Shown one piece after another: positions 5,025-10,845 of a stretch of 12,281 bases of DNA (the first letter of the stretch is position 1; every line of letters begins with the position of its first letter). The notes beneath the pieces were generated by a model. The model was not told where the DNA came from, did no database searches, and was given only the letters and a program-made list of their open reading frames with translations. A program made the translations under genes and the position numbers. Source of the DNA: Candidatus Heimdallarchaeota archaeon (lineage in GTDB: Archaea > Asgardarchaeota > Heimdallarchaeia > JABLTI01); contig JAGMDP010000078.1 of NCBI GenBank assembly GCA_023128635.1, positions 1-12,281 on the forward strand. Reading direction: 5' to 3'.

Positions 5025-7094
5025 TTGAAAATTTCTAGAAAAAGTATAGTGATAATTGTAATTTTGTCAAGTGTTGTTTTTATTTCACAAATAAAAACCG
5101 AAGCAAAAATAAATGAAAGTGATACTGAAGTATTTCTCCCTGAAGCTATGGGAGTATATGAAAAATGGGAATACTTGGTTAATGATATGATTTTTTCATC
5201 ACCATTAATATTTGATATTGATCAAGATGGTATGCAAGAAATCCTAGTGAGTGCATTTGATGGGAAGCTTCGCTGCCTAAATCATACAGGTAAGATTGAA
5301 TGGACTTTCTATACTGGTGGAATCAACATGATTTATTCATCTCCGACAATAGCAGATTTGGACAATGATGGTCTTTTAGAAATCTTATTTGGTTCAAGTA
5401 ATAACAGATTATATTGTTTGGATCAATATGGGAAAGAAAAATGGAACTTTACAACAAATGGAAATGTATACTCAACAGCAACCACAGGCGATCTTGATAG
5501 TGACAGTTCATTGGAAATTGTTTTTGGAACAGCAGCTGGTAGATTTTACTGTTTAGATTCAACAGGTAATGAAAATTGGTTTTTTGATGCTTCTGGCGCT
5601 ATTTATTCTTCACCAGCCGTGGCAGATCTCGACGATGATGGAACCCTAGAGATTGTTTTTGGTTCATATGATAATTATGTCTATTGTCTAAGTCACCTTG
5701 GAGATCAAGAATGGAACTATAATACTGAGAATATAATTTGGATGTCTTCACCTGCAATTGCAGATCTGGATGATGATGGCACAAAAGAAGTGGTTATAGG
5801 GTCTTCAAATAATAATCTATCATGCATCAATCATGATGGTTCAATCATGTGGACATTTGCTACAAATGGAGATATAATGAACTCTCCAGCTATCGTTGAT
5901 ATTGATTTAGATGGGTCATTGGAAGTTTTAATAGGTTCTAATGATAATCATGTTTACTGTATTGATAGCAATGGTTTAGAAAAATGGAATTTTTCCACTG
6001 GTGATTATATAGAGACTTCTTTTGCTATAGCAGATCTAAATGGCGATGGATTCCATGAAATTGTATTCACAACAGAAGGAAGTAAGCTATATTGTTTAAG
6101 TTGTGATGGAAATGAAATATGGTCATTTTCAGATCCTGGTTTTGAAGATTCTACTCCTGCAATAGCTGATATTGATAATGACAATAAATTTGAGATTGTT
6201 GTAGGTTGTATGACATGTAAAATATTATGCTTAGGTCTAACGAACATACAGGAATCAGGTTTGAAGCCATGGTCTACTTTTAGAGGATCAATATTTCGAA
6301 CTGGATCAGCAGATAGCGACAGTGATTTTCTAGATGATGTAACTGAAGATTACTACAAATGCTCTCCAAATGACGATGATAGTGATAATGATCGATTAAA
6401 AGATGGAGAAGAAGTACTATATTATGCAACGAATCCAGCAAATATTGATTCGGATAACGATCTACTCTTCGATGGAGATGAAGTTCAACTATTAAACACA
6501 TTGCCTAATAATCCAGATTCAGATACTGATCAGCTTCCTGATGGTTTTGAATTTTACAATTATCTAGATCCACTTGATTCCAGTGATGCTGCAGAAGACC
6601 TAGACAATGATAATTTATCGAATCTAGAAGAGTATTTGTTAAAAACAGACCTTGGAAATAATGATTCAGATGGTGATGAATTATTAGATGGTGAGGAAAT
6701 TAATGATTACTTTACGAATCCTCTAGATATAGACAGTGATGATGATCAACTTATTGATGGAAGTGAAGCACATGGTATATACAGTCCATCAAATCCGGGT
6801 GCTAATGCAACAGGTTATGTTCACACAGATCCTCTTAATTCTGATTCTGATGGAGACACATACATTGATAGTGTGGAAATTTTCTCCAACTCTGATCCGA
6901 ATAATCCTCTTAGTAAGCCAGAACCATTAACTGTAACTCCTCCACCAGAGACGATAACAATTCCAGAGACTATAACTCAAAACAATACTATAACAACAAC
7001 TGTTGAAGCTGGAATCATTTTTACTTCTGTAATTTTATCTACAACAATAGGTATTACAATAGCAGTTGTTATTTATAGAAAACGACAAGAATAG
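5025..7094 (+). CDS. Surface protein: FG-GAP-like propeller plus thrombospondin-3 repeats
   Basis: A 689-residue exported protein. The signal peptide covers about 1-27. Eight repeats of about 42 residues (about 50-405) follow the pattern S-P-A-I-A-D-L-D-x-D-G-x-x-E-I-V-x-G, then Y-C-L and W-x-F. This is an FG-GAP/PQQ-like beta-propeller with DxDxDG calcium loops. Next come calcium-binding thrombospondin type 3 repeats (about 430-625), rich in DSDxDxLxDGxE. A Pro/Thr linker, a membrane helix (about 663-683) and RKRQE finish it. It is likely a calcium-stabilised surface adhesin; no enzyme site is visible. It is the only plus-strand gene of the element-bounded region. A diverged relic of a paralogue lies at 2666-2815. 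Confidence 0.9.
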   Translation: MKISRKSIVIIVILSSVVFISQIKTEAKINESDTEVFLPEAMGVYEKWEYLVNDMIFSSPLIFDIDQDGMQEILVSAFDGKLRCLNHTGKIEWTFYTGGINMIYSSPTIADLDNDGLLEILFGSSNNRLYCLDQYGKEKWNFTTNGNVYSTATTGDLDSDSSLEIVFGTAAGRFYCLDSTGNENWFFDASGAIYSSPAVADLDDDGTLEIVFGSYDNYVYCLSHLGDQEWNYNTENIIWMSSPAIADLDDDGTKEVVIGSSNNNLSCINHDGSIMWTFATNGDIMNSPAIVDIDLDGSLEVLIGSNDNHVYCIDSNGLEKWNFSTGDYIETSFAIADLNGDGFHEIVFTTEGSKLYCLSCDGNEIWSFSDPGFEDSTPAIADIDNDNKFEIVVGCMTCKILCLGLTNIQESGLKPWSTFRGSIFRTGSADSDSDFLDDVTEDYYKCSPNDDDSDNDRLKDGEEVLYYATNPANIDSDNDLLFDGDEVQLLNTLPNNPDSDTDQLPDGFEFYNYLDPLDSSDAAEDLDNDNLSNLEEYLLKTDLGNNDSDGDELLDGEEINDYFTNPLDIDSDDDQLIDGSEAHGIYSPSNPGANATGYVHTDPLNSDSDGDTYIDSVEIFSNSDPNNPLSKPEPLTVTPPPETITIPETITQNNTITTTVEAGIIFTSVILSTTIGITIAVVIYRKRQE

Positions 7095-7102
7095 ACTAGA
7101 AG

Positions 7103-7139
7103 AGGAGTAAAAATACTTGCTCCTTAGATTCTCTTTTTT
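7103..7139 (+). terminator. Hairpin and T run after the FG-GAP/TSP3 gene
   Basis: AGGAGTAA (7103-7110) pairs with TTGCTCCT (7117-7124) around a 6-base loop, with one G-T pair, followed by TAGATTCTC and a run of T. It starts 9 bases after the stop codon. It is homologous to the hairpin at 2820-2850. On the minus strand the following bases can be read as a KKRI-stop end, like the end of the PPC/Ig gene (KKNRI-stop), suggesting that a convergent neighbour once lay here too. Confidence 0.6.
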
Positions 7140-7150
7140 ATAAATCTAAA

Positions 7151-7175
7151 ATTTTGAAAATGTATATTTCAAAAT
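7151..7175. repeat. Perfect 9-bp inverted repeat
   Basis: ATTTTGAAA (7151-7159) and TTTCAAAAT (7167-7175) flank a 7-base spacer. It lies between the gene-end hairpin and element copy 6. It could be a protein-binding palindrome or part of the element's left flank, but other copies do not share it. Confidence 0.5.
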
Positions 7176-7181
7176 TCTTTT

Positions 7182-7239
7182 GCAGAACTAAAACCGGACG
7201 AGGGCAACAGCCCCCGTCGCGGGAAAAGGGAGTTTAAAT
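7182..7239 (+). repeat. Dispersed hairpin element, copy 6 (short form; core 7190-7239)
   Basis: Last copy and right limit of the element-bearing region. The hairpin is perfect apart from one A-C mismatch: GACG with CGTC and GGGC with GCCC, loop AACA. It ends GGGAAAAGGGAGTTTAAAT, like copy 3. The bases before the core (GCAGAAC) match copy 2 (ACAGAAC), which marks the left limit of the short form. No copy was found between here and 12281 on either strand. Confidence 0.9.
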
Positions 7240-7260
7240 AGGGGAGAGAGGTTTATGGGG

Positions 7261-7308
7261 GAGGTTCTGGATATTAAAAGAATTAGCATCCAAAACCTCT
7301 ATCTTTTT
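7261..7308 (+). terminator. Long imperfect hairpin followed by a T run
   Basis: GAGGTTCTGGAT (7261-7272) pairs with ATCCAAAACCTC (7288-7299), with one mismatch, around a 15-base loop, and TATCTTTTT follows. It looks like a plus-strand terminator, yet the nearest plus-strand gene ends 167 bases upstream. It sits just outside the last element copy, so it may instead mark the edge of the inserted region. Confidence 0.4.
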
Positions 7309-7350
7309 GTTGGATTTTCCCCTTTAAATAAGTTTTGTTAATGGGTCTCT

Positions 7351-7372
7351 TTTTCCGTTTTTTTTCGGAAAA
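7351..7372. terminator. Hairpin in a pyrimidine tract beyond the PrsW-family gene
   Basis: TTTTCCG (7351-7357) and CGGAAAA (7366-7372) flank a loop of eight T. The plus strand from about 7341 to 7442 is mostly T and C, so T runs follow the hairpin on the plus strand only. On the minus strand it lies 70 bases beyond the stop of the protease gene, in a purine-rich trailer. Its direction is uncertain. Confidence 0.3.
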
Positions 7373-7442
7373 TCTTTTTTTCTTTTTTGTTCCCGCACAA
7401 AATTCGTTTTTTCTTCTATTTATACCTCTCTTTTTCTTCTTT

Positions 7443-8210
7443 TCATTTTTCCTGTAATACTTCTGTTCCTCTTGGGAAGTTCTTCCGGTCATATTTTATG
7501 AGTGAGGTGCTTAGTATGAACATTATTATCAGGTATAATCCTAGTAATGCAAAGTTTGTCGCGTAGAACGGTATTCCTACTAAATAGAATGATATGATGT
7601 ATGTTGTTATGTTCCAGATTGTGTGTAACAGTACTGCGTAGATCATTCCTGGGTACATTTTTTTCTTTCTATATCTGTGCCAGGCAAAGTACATTCCTAG
7701 TATTCCTGTGAACAGTGCGTGTGTTCCTGGTATCCTTATTGTTCTTATTATTGCTATTTCTAATCCGCTTAACCAATCTGTTGCTAGAATACTGTATGCT
7801 ACTGCATCTACTACTCCTGCTCCTGTTCCTATTATTGCTCCATAAAAGAATCCATCGAATAATCCATCTACTTCTTTTATTACCCGGAAGCATTTCCTCC
7901 ACAATACTACTCCTTTCAGCCCCTCTTCCGCTAGTACTTGTACTAGTGCAAATGCTACCATTACTAGAATTATTTGCCAATCTTCTGTTAGTTGATTGAT
8001 AGTGCTCTTAGCTAACATGAACATTGGTATGGTAAAAGCGATAATAATTAACCCTGTTAATAATCCCCAAATGAAAATATTGACAACAAGTCTTCTTGGT
8101 TCTTTCTCCATGACATCTCTATAGTAGAACATAATTACAGTTATTGCTCCACCAAATAATGGCATAATTATTGTAAAGATTGCCAAGAAGATATCTAAAA
8201 CAGAACTCAT
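7443..8210 (-). CDS. PrsW-family glutamic-type intramembrane protease
   Basis: A 255-residue multi-spanning membrane protein with the conserved set of the PrsW (M82-type, CAAX-like) family: EEGLK (E95, E96, K99), DGFFYG (about 119-124), R-x6-HALFTG (H164) and HTIWN (H196). These residues form the predicted intramembrane active site. Family members cleave membrane proteins such as anti-sigma factors in bacteria; the archaeal substrate is unknown. I place the start at ATG 8210 because GGTGA lies 5 bases upstream. A TTG/GTG pair 9-12 bases earlier would overlap that site. It is downstream of the cupin gene with a 156-base gap, so it probably has its own promoter. Confidence 0.85.
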   Translation of the reverse strand: MSSVLDIFLAIFTIIMPLFGGAITVIMFYYRDVMEKEPRRLVVNIFIWGLLTGLIIIAFTIPMFMLAKSTINQLTEDWQIILVMVAFALVQVLAEEGLKGVVLWRKCFRVIKEVDGLFDGFFYGAIIGTGAGVVDAVAYSILATDWLSGLEIAIIRTIRIPGTHALFTGILGMYFAWHRYRKKKMYPGMIYAVLLHTIWNITTYIISFYLVGIPFYATNFALLGLYLIIMFILSTSLIKYDRKNFPRGTEVLQEK

Positions 8211-8214
8211 TGAG

Positions 8215-8220
8215 TTCACC
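8215..8220 (-). promoter_or_regulatory. Ribosome site that decides the PrsW start
   Basis: GGTGAA on the minus strand, 4 bases before ATG 8210. It makes the upstream TTG at 8222 and GTG at 8219 unlikely starts. Confidence 0.5.
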
Positions 8221-8366
8221 AAGTTTTAATTTTTGATTTCTCTTTTTCTTTTGTTCTTTCTATCTTTTTATCTTTGTTATTACGGAAAATTTTCACTTCA
8301 ATTTATTAAGAAGGAGGATTATTTGAGATTTTTTTCTCTAATTTTTTACTGGTTTCTGTTTTACTT

Positions 8367-8729
8367 TCATTCCAACACCTGTTCTTTCTCTGGATCGTAT
8401 GGTGGATTCACTATCATGAGGAATTTCAGTGGTTCTTTTCCGATATTTTCCAGTTTTTGTATAGCATTTTTTGGTATTATTATTACGTCTCCTTCCTTGA
8501 TTTCCTTTTCTCTTTTGTTTATTGTTATTTTTCCTTTTCCTTGTATGAAATAATAAAGCTCCTGCATCTCCATTTTGTGTTCTTTACTTATCTCTCCTAC
8601 TCCTAGTTCCCCATATGCTAGTGAATACTCCTCATTTCTTTCTAGTTCCACTATTTTACAGCCATCTGGACTAATTATTGCTCTATGAACTAGGTCTTCT
8701 CTTTTCAGTGGTATTTTTTTATGCTTCAT
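8367..8729 (-). CDS. Single-domain cupin with degenerate metal ligands
   Basis: A 120-residue protein with both cupin motifs at exact spacing. Motif 1 runs G45-x5-H51-x-M53-x3-E57-x6-G64, and motif 2 runs G80-x5-P86-x4-Q91-x3-N95. The second His of HxH is Met and the motif 2 His is Gln, so only H51 and E57 of the usual four ligands remain. It may bind a small molecule without the usual metal, or hold metal weakly. No reaction can be named. The start is ATG 8729, 21 bases after the stop of the THEP1 gene, so the two are probably co-transcribed. Confidence 0.85.
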   Translation of the reverse strand: MKHKKIPLKREDLVHRAIISPDGCKIVELERNEEYSLAYGELGVGEISKEHKMEMQELYYFIQGKGKITINKREKEIKEGDVIIIPKNAIQKLENIGKEPLKFLMIVNPPYDPEKEQVLE

Positions 8730-8750
8730 TTTTTGTTCTTCCCTTCGTTT

Positions 8751-9257
8751 TCAGCCTATTCTTTCCAGTAACTCCTTAACTACTTCATCCCGATTCTGTT
8801 TTGTTAGTTCTATTAATTCTATATCTGCTCTTTTTTTCAGCAATTCTACGTAGTTCCCTCCTCCTTTTTTGGTTATCGTTGCCAAAACGTTTCCAAGGTT
8901 CAGGTTGTGCATTAACTGGAATTTGAATTTACTCGAGAATAATTCCATTTTTCCTATTTCATCTATGATCACTAATTCTGCTTCTTTCTCCATTTCTGGC
9001 AATGCTACTGCTTCGAACCCTTCAAAATCAACAAAGTATTTCCCTACTTTTCGATAGCTCTTCACATTGATGTGTGCTAATGTTCCTACTTCTCCTGTGC
9101 TTATCCCTACTATTTTGAATCCTTCTCTTCTTCCATATTGGTTCTTCATTTCTTCTGTGTAGAAGCCTGAACACTTTTTTGTTGTTTTCTCCAAGAATTT
9201 CATTATAGCAGTCGTTTTTCCTACTCTTGGAAACCCTGTGAGCATTATATTTGTCAT
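8751..9257 (-). CDS. THEP1-type nucleoside-triphosphatase
   Basis: A 168-residue P-loop NTPase of the THEP1 family (DUF265, common in archaea). The Walker A motif is GFPRVGKT (8-15) and Walker B is ELVIIDEIGKMEL (about 94-106), with the family's IDEIGKMEL signature intact. The length agrees with single-domain members. THEP1 proteins hydrolyse ATP, GTP and other NTPs in the cytoplasm; their cellular role is unsettled. It is the first gene of a probable THEP1-cupin operon. The divergent gene at 9417 shares the upstream region 9258-9416, which is T-rich with no clear TATA box on this strand. Confidence 0.93.
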   Translation of the reverse strand: MTNIMLTGFPRVGKTTAIMKFLEKTTKKCSGFYTEEMKNQYGRREGFKIVGISTGEVGTLAHINVKSYRKVGKYFVDFEGFEAVALPEMEKEAELVIIDEIGKMELFSSKFKFQLMHNLNLGNVLATITKKGGGNYVELLKKRADIELIELTKQNRDEVVKELLERIG

Positions 9258-9398
9258 TTTCTTCTTGTTCTTATTTAGAGTCCCTTTTATCTAAATTTTG
9301 TGCTGGTTTTTTTGTTTTTATTTGCTTGAATTGGAAGGTTTTTTATTTTTGATTCCCCTTATTTCTCTTGAGAGATGATTGATCTAATTTCAATTTAA

Positions 9399-9404
9399 GG
9401 AGAT
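9399..9404 (+). promoter_or_regulatory. Ribosome site of the zinc-ribbon gene
   Basis: GGAGAT, 12 bases before ATG 9417. The spacing is long but no other purine-rich site is closer, and no alternative start lies between. Confidence 0.35.
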
Positions 9405-9416
9405 TGTTAGTCTAGC

Positions 9417-9875
9417 ATGTCGAGTTCTTGTCCTAATTGTGGAGAATCTATTAAAAAAGAAGATGTTTTTTGTCCTTTTTGTGGAAGTCCTATAAGTAAA
9501 GCTTCTACCGGAAAAAAGTATCCTGCTCATGAAGCTTCTTCTGGTGAAGTTATATGTCCTAATTGCAATGCTAGTAATGTCCTCAGCAATAAATTCTGCA
9601 GTTTTTGTGGAACAAGTATGCCTGCAGCTCCTTCGGGTTACTCTTCTGCTTATTCTCCTCCTGAATCCACTGAACAAGAGACACATTCTTATGGCAGCTA
9701 TCATACAACATCAGCTGATGGAGAAAGGAAATGGTATCAACCACCTCAAAGAAAACGTTCTGCTAAGCATCCCATTGAGTGGCTCTTCTATATAGGTTGG
9801 AGTCTTTACATAATCCTTAGAGTTTTATTCTATGTCTTCATCTGTGCAGCACAAATTGCAGGTCGCAGAAGATAG
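9417..9875 (+). CDS. Double zinc-ribbon protein with C-terminal membrane helix
   Basis: A 152-residue protein. Two zinc ribbons lie at the N-terminus: C5-x2-C8 with C19-x2-C22, and C47-x2-C50 with C61-x2-C64. The knuckles are CPNCG/CPFCG and CPNC/CSFCG. A Ser/Pro/Tyr-rich linker (about 65-105), a basic patch (QRKRSAKH) and one long hydrophobic segment (about 120-147) ending GRRR follow. The ribbons are probably cytoplasmic with the tail in the membrane. Such proteins are common in archaea, but the partner is unknown. It is divergent from THEP1 and convergent, 17 bases apart, with the GNAT gene. Confidence 0.85.
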   Translation: MSSSCPNCGESIKKEDVFCPFCGSPISKASTGKKYPAHEASSGEVICPNCNASNVLSNKFCSFCGTSMPAAPSGYSSAYSPPESTEQETHSYGSYHTTSADGERKWYQPPQRKRSAKHPIEWLFYIGWSLYIILRVLFYVFICAAQIAGRRR

Positions 9876-9892
9876 TTCATTCTTCCCCTGTT

Positions 9893-10702
9893 CTAATCTG
9901 CTAATCTTCTCATTTTCAGGAGTTCATAATTCAATTGTATTTTTTCTTTTTTGAGGTGCTCCACTAATCTTTCCTGATTATCAAATGTTGTTTTTAAGTT
10001 TTTAAAATCAGGATTTGTTATGTAGGTCTTCAAGTGTGAGACAAAATCTAGAGCGTATTTTGGATCTTTTATTATGAAGGGCATTCCTCCGGGAAAGTCT
10101 GGGCTAAATCTTGTAAATCCTAATTGTTGACCCATTACTTCAAAAACCAAGACATGTTGGTTTTCCCTCCCAAAGTATTGTTGAATTAGAATCGGATTTA
10201 AGTTGAATCTCAAGCAGATCATTTGTATTTCTCCCCATTCAACATGTCTACACTTTCCTTGAGGTTTCTCTTTCAATTTCTTATAGGGAAATATGAATTG
10301 CCAGCTCTTTTTGTCTACCTCATACCCATGTTTTTTATACAATTCTTTTGCTGCTTCGTTTTTTTCTTCCACATAAAGATAGTAGCTTTTGCACCCTGCA
10401 TTCTTTAAGTGAAGCATGCTTCTCTCTAACAAATGAGAACCAAGTCCTTTTCTTTGATGCTCTGGGTGAACCCCTATTCTCATGACGTGTCCTTCGTTAC
10501 CATACACGCCTATTTTGTAGTATCCTATGAAATCCTTTGATTCCTTATGTACTGCTATTATAGATTGCGATTTTAATCCAGACAGTCCACTCAGGTAACT
10601 ACTTTCCATCATATGTTCGTCTGGAAAAATTAATTCGTCCATTTCTTTAAATTTCGACCAATCATCAGCAGTAAGATCTCTCAGATAAAAGTCTGGTTCC
10701 AA
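9893..10702 (-). CDS. GNAT N-acetyltransferase with an extra C-terminal domain
   Basis: A 269-residue protein. Residues 1-140 form a GNAT domain: the acetyl-CoA binding motif is MRIGVHPEHQRKGLGSHLLE (74-93), with Q-R-K-G-L-G at 83-88, and motif B is NEAAKELYKKHGYE (115-128). The remaining 130 residues are not recognised. They contain FTRFSPDFPGGMPF and a charged helical end, and could be a degenerate second GNAT fold or a substrate domain. The acceptor is unknown. The start is TTG 10702, since an in-frame stop lies shortly upstream and the first ATG (codon 21) would cut into the first strand and helix of the domain. Confidence 0.85.
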   Translation of the reverse strand: MEPDFYLRDLTADDWSKFKEMDELIFPDEHMMESSYLSGLSGLKSQSIIAVHKESKDFIGYYKIGVYGNEGHVMRIGVHPEHQRKGLGSHLLERSMLHLKNAGCKSYYLYVEEKNEAAKELYKKHGYEVDKKSWQFIFPYKKLKEKPQGKCRHVEWGEIQMICLRFNLNPILIQQYFGRENQHVLVFEVMGQQLGFTRFSPDFPGGMPFIIKDPKYALDFVSHLKTYITNPDFKNLKTTFDNQERLVEHLKKEKIQLNYELLKMRRLAD

Positions 10703-10816
10703 TTTTTTAAGACCCCAAATTCTTCATCTATTGTTATTCACATTAATTCTGTCTTCAAAAAAAGGTTTCTGCATCGCATATAACATGTGTTTCTGAAAAC
10801 TACCATATCCAAATTG

Positions 10817-10824
10817 TTTTAAGA
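10817..10824 (+). promoter_or_regulatory. Candidate TATA box for a leaderless GH31 transcript
   Basis: TTTTAAGA is centred about 26 bases before ATG 10846, with no ribosome site between. In archaea this spacing would start the mRNA at or next to the ATG. Weak evidence from one site. Confidence 0.3.
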
Positions 10825-10845
10825 TAAGTCTTCGACAAGTTTTTT

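Noticed and set aside
31..7239. The repeated element as a CRISPR repeat
   Set aside because: Copies are 700 to 2,600 bases apart with genes between them, and no short regular spacers or cas genes are present.
7283..7492. A Lys/Arg-rich minus-strand frame of 69 codons beyond the PrsW-family gene
   Set aside because: It is the translation of a polypurine tract with hairpins, overlaps the end of the protease gene, and has low-complexity content.
7715..7999. A Leu-rich plus-strand frame opposite the PrsW-family gene
   Set aside because: It is the antisense of a membrane protein gene whose motifs are clear on the minus strand.
8223..8366. A gene or structured RNA between the PrsW and cupin genes
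   Set aside because: The stretch is T-rich and low in complexity, with only a weak 4-bp hairpin.
10703..10845. A possible small RNA or gene in the divergent gap before the GH31 gene
   Set aside because: No open frame with a start and no stable hairpin was found; only a candidate TATA box is supported.
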